Notes: a model not told the origin generated them from the letters alone. Numbered from the stretch's first letter, positions 1 through 8,310 are shown. The stretch is 46,782 nt of DNA from Limiplasma sp958448555 (GCA_958448555.1 CAUDEL010000019.1:1-46782), one strand, 5' to 3'. A program made the numbers and translations.

Positions 1-28
1 GACATGTGTACAGGATCGAAAGCAATAG

Positions 29-400
29 GTCGCTCCCCGCACGGGGAGCGTGGGTTGAAATCTGGCGTTTGAGGACGCGGAGAATGCGCCGGAAAGCGTC
101 GCTCCCCGCACGGGGAGCGTGGGTTGAAATACGCTATCCTCCCGGCGGTCCATACCAGCAGCCACGGTCGCTCCCCGCACGGGGAGCGTGGGTTGAAATC
201 GGACGTGTACGAGCTGGTGCACGATGAAGCACAGTCGCTCCCCGCACGGGGAGCGTGGGTTGAAATTCCGTGGCCGTGAACCGGCGAGGGGATGGCGTTG
301 GTCGCTCCCCGCACGGGGAGCGTGGGTTGAAATACAACGGCAGCCGGTGTAAACGCTGGGCAGGTCGCGTCGCTCCCCGCACGGGGAGCGTGGGTTGAAG
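29..400 (+). CRISPR. CRISPR array, type I-C-like repeat, 6 repeats and 5 complete spacers
   Basis: Six near-identical 32-33 bp repeats start at 29, 98, 167, 234, 301 and 369. Each begins GTCGCTCCCC, has the inner palindrome CGCTCCCC/GGGGAGCG, and ends GTGGGTTGAAAT. This is the architecture of type I-C repeats, whose 3' end becomes the crRNA 5' handle. Spacers are 36, 36, 34, 34 and 35 bp. Bases 1-28 look like the end of a further spacer, so the array continues left of the window. The last repeat decays at its 3' end (GAAG instead of GAAAT), which marks the trailer. The leader and any cas genes should therefore lie to the left, and none is visible here. I noticed no spacer matching elsewhere in the window, but this was by eye only. 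Confidence 0.97.
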
Positions 401-591
401 GACCGTTCCTGCCTGCCCTGGGTGATGTAGGAATACACCGTTGTGGCGTTGTGGCGGACCACCTGCAACAGACTGTAAATGTCCAGGCTTTCCACCAGCT
501 CGGCGGCTTCGTCCTCGGTGTAGCAGCCTTCCTCAACCGCCTGCTGAAACAGATCGTCAAAGGTTTCTTTCAATGCTTCATAAGCGTCCAT
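401..591 (-). pseudogene. Small helical protein, 3' end cut by the CRISPR array
   Basis: An ATG at 591 sits behind a good ribosome site (AGGAGGATTTAAGT). It opens a frame of about 63 residues starting MDAYEALKETFDDLFQQAVE and rich in Glu, Asp and Leu, as in a small helical protein. At about 401 the frame runs into the last CRISPR repeat. It then stays open through the repeats as far as I could read, so no natural stop is visible in the window. The two genes just upstream on the same strand suggest it is the distal gene of a conjugative-element operon. I do not recognise a family. Its true C-terminus was either lost when the array and this DNA were joined, or happened to lie very near the repeat. 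Confidence 0.5.
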
Positions 592-620
592 ACTTAAATC
601 CTCCTATGGGTGCGCTGCCA

Positions 621-890
621 TCAATGGCGGCGTTTTTTGGGTTTGTCGGGCAGGATATGCCCCTCGATGATTGCAGCGTGGCGGCGGATCTGAAGCTGGC
701 CCTGGCGTTCCAGGGACCGCATCCGGGCATACTCGTCCTCGGTCAGAAACAGCCGCTTATACTGGCCCCTGCGCCCCAGGGGGCAGTGGGTAGACAGAAT
801 GAGAAATTCCGCCATGTGCCGGGTATCGTCCTTGAACCGTTCCACAGCCAGCAGGTCGTGGCCTTCCAGCGGGAGATGCAAAGGTTTCAT
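621..890 (-). CDS. Hypothetical protein of mobile-element type (89 aa)
   Basis: This short basic protein begins MKPLHLPLEGHDLLAVERFK and contains a Tyr/Arg-rich centre (QYKRLFLTEDEYARMRSLE). Its ATG overlaps the stop of the upstream gene by a few bases, so the two are translationally coupled. A purine-rich ribosome site precedes it. I recall similar small proteins beside conjugation genes in Clostridial integrative elements, but that memory is weak and no catalytic motif is visible. It lies between two other leftward genes that look like parts of the same element. Function unknown. Confidence 0.65.
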   Translation of the reverse strand: MKPLHLPLEGHDLLAVERFKDDTRHMAEFLILSTHCPLGRRGQYKRLFLTEDEYARMRSLERQGQLQIRRHAAIIEGHILPDKPKKRRH

Positions 891-1495
891 GCCTTGCGCC
901 CCCTTTCGTGAATATCCAGGGCAGCACAGCCATACCGGGCGATGAGCAGGGCGTTCACGATCATGCGGAGCGCCGCAGCGTCCACAACCTCGGCATCTGC
1001 CAGGTCACGGGTTGTCAGTCCTCCCGCGTTGGTGTAGATGCCCCGCGCAGCGATATAGAGGGTGTAATCGTGGGGCGAAATCTCATGGAGCCTTGCATAG
1101 TCGAACTCCGCGCCCCGCCTGCACAGGCAGTTTCCGGCGCGGCGGTAAATGTCCTCATCGGAAGTGAACAGGAACATGACCGCAAAGAAAGCAGGCGTGT
1201 CCCGGCGTTTGCTGTGGCCCAGGTGGATTTTCACACCCTCCATGCGCTGCCGGTGGAGCTCATCCTGCCAGAGCATACCGGGAAAATCCCGGATCAGCGG
1301 TTCCAGGCGGGCCATCAGGCGTTTATCGTGGGGGAACATCTGCCGGACCACCTCTGCATAGCCCACAACGCCCGCCTCAATGCGCTCGGCCATCCAGGGG
1401 CAGCCGCAGGCGGTGCAGCCAAATTTCTTGACATATTCGGTGCAAAGTTTACAGTCCACATCTGCCGGTGTGTATTTGAAAGTGTTGATATACAT
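887..1495 (-). CDS. Cysteine-containing hypothetical protein of conjugative-element type
   Basis: The start at 1495 is chosen because AAGGAGGTATCC lies directly before the ATG. Longer upstream starts have no ribosome site and overlap another frame. The protein is about 202 residues. Its N-terminus carries clustered cysteines (CKLCTEYVKKFGCTACGCPW), which suggests a metal site, and a second pair occurs at CLCRR. The rest is mixed helix and strand without a motif I can name. It overlaps the next gene (start at 890) and belongs to a leftward operon. Such genes are annotated as hypothetical in integrative conjugative elements of gut Firmicutes. No function can be assigned. Confidence 0.7.
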   Translation of the reverse strand: MYINTFKYTPADVDCKLCTEYVKKFGCTACGCPWMAERIEAGVVGYAEVVRQMFPHDKRLMARLEPLIRDFPGMLWQDELHRQRMEGVKIHLGHSKRRDTPAFFAVMFLFTSDEDIYRRAGNCLCRRGAEFDYARLHEISPHDYTLYIAARGIYTNAGGLTTRDLADAEVVDAAALRMIVNALLIARYGCAALDIHERGRKA

Positions 1496-1563
1496 GGATA
1501 CCTCCTTGTGAAAATGAAAAAGCCGGGCAAATGGATTGTCCGGCGGGTTGTGTGTATTCGGTT

Positions 1564-1684
1564 TTATCGCTCCTGGCTGCGCTGGCGTTTCTTCTGCCAT
1601 GCCTCAAGCAGCTTGATGATGGTGTTCTCCATTTGCAGGGGCGTATAGGATTTTGGAAAATACTTGCGTATGCGCCCAACCGGC
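1564..1684 (-). pseudogene. C-terminal fragment of a mobile-element gene
   Basis: Reading leftward, the last residues of a protein are visible (RKYFPKSYTPLQMENTIIKL, then a Lys/Arg-rich end). They stop at a TAA at 1564-1566, ahead of the gene that starts at 1495. To the right of about 1684 the same frame meets the 3' part of a GH2 glycosidase gene on the other strand and loses protein-like character. I read this as the 3' remnant of an element gene whose 5' part is missing. The family is not recognised. Confidence 0.45.
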
Positions 1685-1686
1685 CC

Positions 1687-1905
1687 TCGGACAGCAGCTG
1701 GGGATATTGCGAAACGGCGGACGGCGCTCAGTTTGAGGCCAAATTCGGCGAGCTGACGGGCACGCTGCTTGCCTCGCCCCACGTGCAGGGCTACTGCTAT
1801 ACGCAGCTCACAGACGTAGGCACAGAGAAAAACGGATTGTTGACAGAAAACCGCGAGCCCAAGATTCCCTTGCAGCGATTGCGTATCTTAAACGACGGAA
1901 AGTGA
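1687..1905 (+). pseudogene. C-terminal fragment of a GH2 beta-glycosidase
   Basis: About 72 codons encode the end of a glycoside hydrolase family 2 TIM barrel. SSWGYCETADGAQFEAKF is followed by the family-typical strand VQGYCYTQLTDV and the ending ENREPKIPLQRLRIL. In intact GH2 enzymes this stretch closes the catalytic domain, so more than 500 residues are missing upstream, including both catalytic glutamates. The sequence to the left is unrelated leftward element DNA. The fragment cannot make an active enzyme. Stop codon TGA at 1903-1905. Confidence 0.75.
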
Positions 1906-2379
1906 ATACCCTTTGCTGCTTTCTCTTCATTGAAAACACTCTTGGAACTTCGGATTACCATTCGGGGCGGAAGCGCTCACCGAGACGTTCAGAATACGAA
2001 AAAAGACCCGGGCGCCGATCGAACGGCGCGTCGGGAGCATGAAAAGGCAATGCAATCATTGACGAAAATGGAAGCATATGAGTATCGACGTATGGCTTCG
2101 GCGTTGATACGAACAGGAATTTTAATCTCGGAGAAGATTGTATGGAGAATCTGAAACGAGGAAGATGCGGTCTTTTCCGGGCGGTGCAGAGAATGGAGCT
2201 TTAGAAAAAAGATTCATATTATTGATTTCAATCGAAAAATGATCCTATAGATGCGCAATAACGCACATGTTATCATGGCTTTGCCTTATCCATGAAAATG
2301 ATTTCCTTTGGAGAAAATCAGCCTTGAAGGCAGGATGCCAAACGGCCCGTGTGATGCGTCCTTTTCCGGCTGTCCGTTC
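1906..2379. other. Intergenic region between the GH2 remnant and the maltodextrin operon
   Basis: No convincing gene is seen. One open frame on the plus strand at 1930-2154 lacks a ribosome site and has an unlikely composition. A small GC-rich inverted repeat (GGGCGCC/GGCGCG, near 2010-2030) could be a weak stem-loop behind the GH2 gene. The AT-rich stretch 2190-2270 separates it from the end of the leftward operon at 2380. Confidence 0.5.
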
Positions 2380-3231
2380 CTATCCCTTCACACCGCCCGC
2401 CGTCAATCCCTGCACAAAGAAACGCTGGCAGGTGATAAACACGATCACAACAGGGATCAGCGTCATCACCGACATGGCGAACACATAGCCCCATTGGGTG
2501 AATTGGTGCTGCCCAAAAAAGCCGGCGATGGCGATGGGAAGGGTGCGAAGATCGTTGTCGTTGATGACGGTATTGGCCCAGGGGTATTCCTCCCAGGCGG
2601 TGAGAAAGTTGAAGATGCTCACCGACGCGATGGCCGGCGCGGCCAGCGGGAGTGAGATCCGCGTGTATACGGTCCAAACGCTGGCGCCGTCGATGTAGGT
2701 GGCTTCGGTGATCTCGTCCGGGATGCCCTCCATGAAGCCCTTGATCATGAAGGTGGAAAAGGGAATCACCCACGCCACATAGAAAGGAATCAGCCCCCAG
2801 AGGCGGTTGACCAGGCCCAGATGCGTTGCCAGCTCAAACTGCGGCACGATCATGGTGGTGCCCGGAATGATCATGGTGAGGATGATGAAGCCAAACAGCA
2901 GCTTTTTGCCCCGAAAGTGAAACTTGCCCATCACAAAGGCCATAGCCGAGGACACAGCCGCCGCCAGCGCCACCGAGAACAGGGAAACAAATACGGAGTT
3001 GAGAAAATTCAAATAGAACTTGCTTTGCGAAAGAATGTATTCGTAATTTTCCAGGGTAAGCGCCTCCCAGCGGGGAAAGAAGCGCGGCGGGTACTCGTAG
3101 AGCGCGCCGTTGGGCCGCAGGGAGGTGGAAATCATGTACACCATGGGCAGCACGCAGATCACCGTGCCTGCTGCCAGCAGCAGATAGCGCAGGATGTTTG
3201 CGCGCAGCCTGCGAAGGGATTTGCTTTTCAT
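2380..3231 (-). CDS. Sugar ABC transporter permease, MalG type
   Basis: This is an inner subunit of a carbohydrate ABC importer of the CUT1 class. The start at 3231 follows AGGAGGCGGAGC. The protein is about 283 residues with an N-terminal membrane segment (LLLAAGTVICVLPMVYMIS) and five further hydrophobic spans. The cytoplasmic EAA loop that contacts the ATPase reads EITEATYIDGASVWTVYTRI, followed by LPLAAPAIASV. The ending VQGLTAGGVKG is typical for MalG-like permeases. It lies 10 bases after the companion permease and is the last gene of the operon. No ATPase gene is present, so a shared MsmX/MalK-type ATPase encoded elsewhere is likely. Confidence 0.95.
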   Translation of the reverse strand: MKSKSLRRLRANILRYLLLAAGTVICVLPMVYMISTSLRPNGALYEYPPRFFPRWEALTLENYEYILSQSKFYLNFLNSVFVSLFSVALAAAVSSAMAFVMGKFHFRGKKLLFGFIILTMIIPGTTMIVPQFELATHLGLVNRLWGLIPFYVAWVIPFSTFMIKGFMEGIPDEITEATYIDGASVWTVYTRISLPLAAPAIASVSIFNFLTAWEEYPWANTVINDNDLRTLPIAIAGFFGQHQFTQWGYVFAMSVMTLIPVVIVFITCQRFFVQGLTAGGVKG

Positions 3232-3241
3232 GCTCCGCCTC

Positions 3242-4126
3242 CTATGCGTCACGGCTGCGCATGGCTTTGAACTGTAAAATGGCCAGCAGCCCCAGGGATA
3301 GCGCCATGATGAAGCTCAACGCCGCCGCGTAGCCAAATTTGCCGGTGCTGAACGCTTTGTAATACATCCAGGTCAGCAGCGTGTCGGTCTGATGGGCGGG
3401 CTTGCCGCCGGTGATCATTTTGATCGAGGTAAATACGTTGAAACCGCCAATGGTAAGCATGATCAGGGCAAAAAGCACCGTTCCGCGAATGGAGGGCAGC
3501 GTGACGCTGACAAACTTTTTCCATGCGCCGCAACCGTCGATCTCGGCTGCCTCGTACAATTCGGCCGGCACCTGCTGCAGCGCCGCCAGAAACACCACCA
3601 TGTTCCAGCCCACGCCTTTCCAGATGCCCAGAATCATCGCCACGGCCAGGCCGCTCCAGCGCGTGTCCAGCCAGCGCACATTGGCGGAGGTCACATGGAC
3701 CACATTGGTCAGGAAGTAGTTGAGCAGGCCCTCGGTGTTGAACACGTAGCGAAACACCAGCGAGGCGATGACCCATGAGGTGATCACCGGCAGATAGTTA
3801 ATCACCCGGAAGGTGACGCCAAAACGCTTGATGCCATTGATGAGCACGGCTGTGAACAGCCCCAGCGCCATCTGTCCCGGCACGGTGACCAGCGTATAGA
3901 CCACGCTGTTGACAAACACCGTCCAGAAGGTGCCGTCGCTAAGGACTTCCCGGTAATTGGCCAGGCCGATGAAGGGCTGGTCCAGCATGGAGGCGAAGCT
4001 CCAGTCGCAAAAGCTCATCCACAGCAGGCGAAAGATCGGGTACACCGTGAACATGCCGAACACCGCCAGCCCCGGCAAAAGCAGCAGCGCCAGCTGGACG
4101 CGGTTCCATCTGGATTTAAGCACCAA
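3242..4126 (-). CDS. Sugar ABC transporter permease, MalF/UgpA type
   Basis: This is the partner permease of the CUT1 importer, about 294 residues with six predicted membrane spans, the first being LALLLLPGLAVFGMFTVYPI. The EAA motif is ELYEAAEIDGCGAWKKFVSV followed by TLPSIRGTV. The most likely start is TTG at 4126, nine bases after GGAGG. A GTG at 4123 is possible but more distant. It is preceded by the binding-protein gene and a strong GC stem-loop, and followed closely by the MalG-type permease. Together they would pass maltodextrins across the membrane. Confidence 0.93.
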   Translation of the reverse strand: MVLKSRWNRVQLALLLLPGLAVFGMFTVYPIFRLLWMSFCDWSFASMLDQPFIGLANYREVLSDGTFWTVFVNSVVYTLVTVPGQMALGLFTAVLINGIKRFGVTFRVINYLPVITSWVIASLVFRYVFNTEGLLNYFLTNVVHVTSANVRWLDTRWSGLAVAMILGIWKGVGWNMVVFLAALQQVPAELYEAAEIDGCGAWKKFVSVTLPSIRGTVLFALIMLTIGGFNVFTSIKMITGGKPAHQTDTLLTWMYYKAFSTGKFGYAAALSFIMALSLGLLAILQFKAMRSRDA

Positions 4127-4152
4127 GGCCGATCGCCTCCCTCTTTTTGTTT

Positions 4153-4177
4153 GGCGGGGCGGATACGCCGCCCCGCC
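4153..4177 (-). promoter_or_regulatory. Intercistronic GC stem-loop between binding protein and permease genes
   Basis: A perfect 10 bp stem (GGCGGGGCGG at 4153-4162 with CCGCCCCGCC at 4168-4177) and a 5-base loop lie just after the binding-protein stop. On the transcribed strand no run of T follows, so it is not a standard terminator. Stem-loops at this place in sugar ABC operons usually protect the 3' end of the binding-protein mRNA and lower permease expression. A like structure is found at 29355-29385. Confidence 0.7.
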
Positions 4178-4213
4178 TGGTTGACTTTATTTCACGCGTC
4201 GGGTATGATGGAA

Positions 4214-5467
4214 TCAGGGCTTGAGCAGCTCGTCAAAGACCACGGCCAGCTCATCCATAGCCTCCTGGGCGGTCTTTTCGCCGTTCACCACGGCGGTCAT
4301 GGCGTTTGTCAGCTCGTTGTCCATCTCGCTCCAGGCAGCGACGGTGGGGCGCGCCTTGGCGGTTTCGATGGCCTGGATAAAGGGGGCGTAATCCGCATTC
4401 TTGACGGTATCGCTCTCAAGTGCAGCCTTGTTGACCGGAATCTGGCCGCACTTGGCCATGGCGGTCTCGGCGTACTCGCCGGTCATGAACTGCATGAACT
4501 TCCAGGCTGCCTCGCGGTTGGCGGTATTGAACATCGCGATGTCCTCACCGCCCAGCACAGAGATGCTGCCGCCTTCGCCCGCAGGCATGTAGGCGGTGCC
4601 ATAGGCCACGTCGGGATAGGCGCCCGCCAGCTCGGCGGTCTTCCAGGGGCCTTCCAGCATCATGGCGTAACGTCCGGTGCCAAAGCCGTCGGTCATGGGA
4701 ATATCCCCGCTGTTAAAGCCGGTCAGCGCGCCCTCCTGCACCAGCATGGCGAAGGTTTCAACCGCCTTGACGGTTTCGGGGGAATTGATGTAGCCGGTGG
4801 CCACGGTCTGCTCTTCGTTGGTCAGGCTGCCGCCGAAGCTCCAGATGAAGGGGCAGATATTCCAGCCGCTGAGCGCTGGCTCGTTCCAGCCCCAGATCTG
4901 CTGGCCGTTGGCGTTGGTTCCGGAGAGCTTGCGCACGGCCTCTACCCATTCGTCCATGGTGGTGGGAACCTCCACGCCCGCAGCCTCCAGCATGGCGGTG
5001 TTATAGAACAGGATCTTGCTGTTGGTGTTCAGGGGCAGGGCGTAGTAGCTGCCACCGATGTTGGCGGTGCTCAACGCGCTGTCCAGCAGGGTGCCGGCTA
5101 CTTCGGAAAAGTCCGGCATTTCCTGATCCAGCGCCACCAGCACGCCCATCTGCTGGAATTCCGGCAGCCAGGCGATGTCCAGGCGGGCTACGTCCGGCAG
5201 GCTCTGAGAGCTGGCACTCACGAGGATTTTATCGTGCAGCTCCGCCCACTCATGCGATACGGCGTTGACCTTGATCCCGGGGTTTTCGCTTTCAAACTTG
5301 GGAATGAGATCGTTCATCAGCGTCTCATTCTCCGCCGACTGTGCGCTGTAATGGTGCCAGAAATTGATGGTCACAGGGGTTTCTGACGATTCCGCGAGCG
5401 CTGTACAAGCCGCCAAGCCGAGGACGGCGCTCAAGAGGATCGCCAGAATTTTTTTCGTAGTAGACAT
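4214..5467 (-). CDS. Extracellular sugar-binding protein (CUT1 family 1)
   Basis: This is the receptor of the importer, 417 residues. The N-terminus is a secretion signal (KKILAILLSAVLGLAAC). Cys21 sits in a lipobox-like LAAC, so lipid anchoring is likely, although ALA just after it would also allow signal peptidase I cleavage. The mature part starts with the strand VTINFWHHYS common to family 1 binding proteins. It also has the family features GIKVNAVSHEW, AWLPEFQQMGVLVAL, YALPLNTNSKILFYN and GEDIAMFNTANREAAWKFMQ. The gene is 15 bases downstream of the GH13 gene and ahead of both permeases. The likely ligand is maltodextrin, inferred from the enzyme next door. Confidence 0.94.
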   Translation of the reverse strand: MSTTKKILAILLSAVLGLAACTALAESSETPVTINFWHHYSAQSAENETLMNDLIPKFESENPGIKVNAVSHEWAELHDKILVSASSQSLPDVARLDIAWLPEFQQMGVLVALDQEMPDFSEVAGTLLDSALSTANIGGSYYALPLNTNSKILFYNTAMLEAAGVEVPTTMDEWVEAVRKLSGTNANGQQIWGWNEPALSGWNICPFIWSFGGSLTNEEQTVATGYINSPETVKAVETFAMLVQEGALTGFNSGDIPMTDGFGTGRYAMMLEGPWKTAELAGAYPDVAYGTAYMPAGEGGSISVLGGEDIAMFNTANREAAWKFMQFMTGEYAETAMAKCGQIPVNKAALESDTVKNADYAPFIQAIETAKARPTVAAWSEMDNELTNAMTAVVNGEKTAQEAMDELAVVFDELLKP

Positions 5468-5482
5468 GGTTCCTTCCTCCTT

Positions 5483-7153
5483 TTATGAAATGATGATCTC
5501 AACGGCGTGCGCCGGAACCGTGACGGTTCCACCCGCCGCCGCAAAGTCCTGCGGTTGGGCGCTTCGGTTGAACACGGCGACGATGTGTTCTTCCTGCGAG
5601 GCCCGTTCAAAGACGAACAGCCCTTTTTGACGGTCCGCAAGCAAAGTTCGGTACTTTCCCTTGCGAATGACCTCATGTTCACGCCGGAAACGAATCCAAC
5701 GGCGCGTCCACGTCAGCAGCTCTTCGTCCATCCTATCCCAGGTCATACCTGCCCGGCAGCCGGGGTCATTTTCGCCCTGCATGCCGATCTCCTCGCCGTA
5801 ATACACCGCGGGGCTGCCCGGAAATAGCATCTGAAACGCCACAGCCAGTTTCAGCCGCCAGCACTCGCCACCGGCCTCGGTGAGAAAACGGGCGGTATCG
5901 TGGCTGGAGAGGCAGTTGTAGAGGCACAATGCCGTTTCCTGCGGGTATTTCATGAGCATGTGCCCCAGGCGTGCGTCCAACTGTTCCTCGTCAATCGTCC
6001 CATGGGCGAAATAATCCATCATGGCGTCGCGGAACAGATAGTTCATCACGGTGTCGAACTGGTCGTTTTCGCACAGCATGCGCGTAGCGTCGCCCCAGGT
6101 TTCGCCAAGCAGCAATGCCTCGGGAAATTCGGCGCGAAGCTGCCGCCGCAGGTAGCGCACGCAGCCGGGGTCCAGCTCGTCCGCCACATCCAGCCGCCAG
6201 CCGTCGATACCCGCGCGCTCCAGCCAATAGCGCATCACCGACAGAATGAAGGCCTGTACCTGCGGGTTGGCGGTATTCAGCCGGGGCATGAAGGGATAGT
6301 CTCCCACGCATTCATAGCAGGCGGCATCCACTGTGATGGGGTACCGCTTGGGATAGAACCAATCGCGGAAGCGGGAGCGCGGGCCGTTGGCCATCAGGTC
6401 GGCAAAGGGGGCGAAATGGATGCCTGTGTGGTTGAACACGCCGTCCAGAAGCACCCGCATGCCGCGCTCATGGGCCTGCCGTACCAGAGTTGCGAGTTCC
6501 TCCTCGGTTCCGAAATCCGGGTCGATGGCAAAGTAATCGGTGGTGGCGTATTTGTGGTTGAAATCCCCGGCAAAGACAGGCGTAAGATAGAGACAGTCCA
6601 CGCCCAGTTCCTGCAGGTAGGGCAGTTTTTGACGGATGCCTTCCAGATCGCCACCCAGATAGTTTTCCCGTGTGGGCGTCGCGTCCCACGGCACCAGCGT
6701 GTGAGATGGGACCGTGTAGCCACTACGGGCAAAGCGTTCGGGAAAGATCTGATAGTACACTGTCCCCATGGCCCATTCGGGCGGCGCAATCACATCAGCT
6801 GGATTTACCTGGAGCAGCTCGAAGAAGCCTGTAGCTGGCTCTGTGTCCGAAACGCCATGCTCACAGTAGAAACGTTCCTCGCCTGAAAGGCCCGTCAGGC
6901 GGAAAAAGTATTTGATGTAGTGCGCCTCCTCCGGAAAGGTCACTTCCGCGGTCCACTCGGCGTGCGCTTGGTCCTGTGTGCGGATCTGCAGGGGCCATTC
7001 GGTTCTGTGCAATGGTTCCGAGCGCTTCCAGCAGACAAGGCTGCACCGTTCGATGTCGTTGCGGGCCGTCAGCAGACGGAAGCGGATCGTATTTCGTGCA
7101 ATCGGTTGCCTAAACGGCAACACGGGTACATGTTCAAAAGCGGCAATGTTCAT
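5483..7153 (-). CDS. GH13 alpha-glucanase, neopullulanase/cyclomaltodextrinase-like
   Basis: This intracellular amylase-family enzyme has 556 residues and no signal peptide. An N-terminal beta domain of the CBM34 type (residues 1-125) precedes the barrel, as in the GH13_20 subfamily. The four conserved regions are visible: LLDGVFNHTG, GWRLDVADELD (nucleophile Asp near 322), LLGETWGD (acid Glu near 351) and SSHDTARF (Asp near 419). A signature QIFPERFA opens the catalytic domain. It should cleave imported maltodextrins or cyclodextrins to maltose and glucose. It lies six bases after the LacI gene in one operon. Its early coding region contains a LacI-type operator-like palindrome (7098-7109). 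Confidence 0.94.
   Translation of the reverse strand: MNIAAFEHVPVLPFRQPIARNTIRFRLLTARNDIERCSLVCWKRSEPLHRTEWPLQIRTQDQAHAEWTAEVTFPEEAHYIKYFFRLTGLSGEERFYCEHGVSDTEPATGFFELLQVNPADVIAPPEWAMGTVYYQIFPERFARSGYTVPSHTLVPWDATPTRENYLGGDLEGIRQKLPYLQELGVDCLYLTPVFAGDFNHKYATTDYFAIDPDFGTEEELATLVRQAHERGMRVLLDGVFNHTGIHFAPFADLMANGPRSRFRDWFYPKRYPITVDAACYECVGDYPFMPRLNTANPQVQAFILSVMRYWLERAGIDGWRLDVADELDPGCVRYLRRQLRAEFPEALLLGETWGDATRMLCENDQFDTVMNYLFRDAMMDYFAHGTIDEEQLDARLGHMLMKYPQETALCLYNCLSSHDTARFLTEAGGECWRLKLAVAFQMLFPGSPAVYYGEEIGMQGENDPGCRAGMTWDRMDEELLTWTRRWIRFRREHEVIRKGKYRTLLADRQKGLFVFERASQEEHIVAVFNRSAQPQDFAAAGGTVTVPAHAVEIIIS
7098..7109. promoter_or_regulatory. Operator-like palindrome inside the GH13 gene
   Basis: GCAATCGGTTGC matches the operator upstream of lacI (GCAACCGGTTGC at 8194) at 11 of 12 positions. 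It lies about 45 bases inside the GH13 coding sequence. LacI-family repressors often use a second, intragenic site for looping or roadblocking. Coding constraint could also produce such a match. Confidence 0.4.
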
Positions 7154-7159
7154 ATGCGT

Positions 7160-8155
7160 TCACATCCTGCGGCTTGATTCTCTGTCAATCAGCGTGGTTC
7201 CCAACAAAACCTGTTGGCTGGGCGTGTGATGATCAATGTGTTGAAACAGAAGGCGTGCGGCCTGTTCGCCCAGCAGGGCGGTATCCACGTCTACGGCGGT
7301 GAGCGGCGGGTCGGTAAACTCCGCCAGCGGATAATTGTCAAAGGTGACCACGCCTATGTCGCCAGGCACAGACAGCCTCGCCGTACGAACGGCCTTGAGC
7401 AGGCCAAAGGCAGTCAGGTTGTCGTTGCACAAAAAGGCATCGGGCCGCACAGGGTTTTGCAGCGTCTCCAGGGCGGCGCGCTGAGCATCCTCGGCGGTTC
7501 CATCCGTGGGAAGAATCAAGGCTTCCTGCTTTTGCAGGCCCTTTTCATATCCCTTCACACGGCGTTTGCTAAAGCCCGTCCGCCCCTCTCCGCCAAGATA
7601 CGCCACGCGCCGGTAGCCCTGCTCCAGAAGGTGCGCCACGGCCATTTCTGCGCCTTGGCTGTTGTTAACATCCACCCAGCTGACATCATGGTGCGCCGTT
7701 TCGGGCTGGCCCAGCACCACGCAGGGAAAATCTCGCAGCTTTTTCAGCAGCGAGGGCTTTACCGTGGAGGGTGGCAGAATCAGTCCGTCCACTTTACGCT
7801 CCAGCATCAGCTTTTCGATACTGCCCATGCCGCCCGCATGCTTGGCTCCGTTTGCCAGAATTACATGATAGCCGCGCTCCTGCGCCACCTTCTCCACCGC
7901 AAACAGGCTGCGGTTGAAAAACACGTTGCTGAAGGCTTCCGCATCCTCCGCGTCCACCACCACGCCGATGGCGCCGCTTTGGCCGTTGGCCAGGCTGCGG
8001 GCCAGGCTGTTGGGGTGATAATCCAACTGACGCATGGCGGCATAGATTTTTTCGCGTGTTTCCTCCATCACGGTGGCCTTGCCGTTGAGCACACGCGACA
8101 CCGTGGATGAATTGACGCCGGCCAGCCGGGCTACGTCATGAATGGTAGCGGCCAT
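7160..8155 (-). CDS. LacI-family repressor of the maltodextrin operon
   Basis: The protein is 331 residues. The N-terminal helix-turn-helix and hinge helix are clear (TIHDVARLAGVNSSTVSRVL, then hinge residues around HPNSLARSLA). The rest is a periplasmic-binding-protein-like effector domain starting GAIGVVVD, with GYRRVAYLGG and ITFDNYP-type strands (here VVTFDNYPLAEFT). The ATG at 8155 follows GGAGGACCGCCC. It is the first gene of the leftward operon, so it is probably autoregulated through the palindrome at 8194-8205. The effector is probably a maltodextrin or its breakdown product. Confidence 0.95.
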   Translation of the reverse strand: MAATIHDVARLAGVNSSTVSRVLNGKATVMEETREKIYAAMRQLDYHPNSLARSLANGQSGAIGVVVDAEDAEAFSNVFFNRSLFAVEKVAQERGYHVILANGAKHAGGMGSIEKLMLERKVDGLILPPSTVKPSLLKKLRDFPCVVLGQPETAHHDVSWVDVNNSQGAEMAVAHLLEQGYRRVAYLGGEGRTGFSKRRVKGYEKGLQKQEALILPTDGTAEDAQRAALETLQNPVRPDAFLCNDNLTAFGLLKAVRTARLSVPGDIGVVTFDNYPLAEFTDPPLTAVDVDTALLGEQAARLLFQHIDHHTPSQQVLLGTTLIDRESSRRM

Positions 8156-8193
8156 GGGCGGTCCTCCTTAAAACTCCGGCTTGAATCTTTGAT

Positions 8194-8245
8194 GCAACCG
8201 GTTGCCTTATGAGATGATTGTATCAGACCCTGCCGGGCATGTCAA
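8194..8245 (-). promoter_or_regulatory. Promoter and LacI-type operator of the maltodextrin operon
   Basis: On the minus strand TTGACA (8240-8245) and TACAAT (8217-8222) are 17 bases apart, a near-consensus housekeeping promoter. The perfect palindrome GCAACCGGTTGC at 8194-8205 lies just past the expected start point near 8210, where a bound repressor would block transcription. GCAACCGGTTGC is a classic LacI/MalR-type operator sequence. Confidence 0.88.
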
Positions 8246-8310
8246 GAGGAAAGTGTCAAAAAGACTCAGCGTGTCGAAAAAGTCCGGGCGCGTCGGACTT
8301 TCGGCCTGTC

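Noticed and set aside
6..227. Open frames within the CRISPR array
   Set aside because: They are repeats of the peptide SLPARGAWVEI, made by reading through the CRISPR repeats.
29..400. Spacer matches to the phage genes in this window (self-targeting)
   Set aside because: No match was seen by eye. A BLAST of the five spacers against the genome would be needed.
1930..2154. A 74-codon plus-strand frame
   Set aside because: It has no ribosome site and an unusual composition, and lies in a gap between convergent genes.
4151..5386. A 411-codon plus-strand frame
   Set aside because: It is a shadow of the sugar-binding protein gene, which has a signal peptide and a ribosome site.
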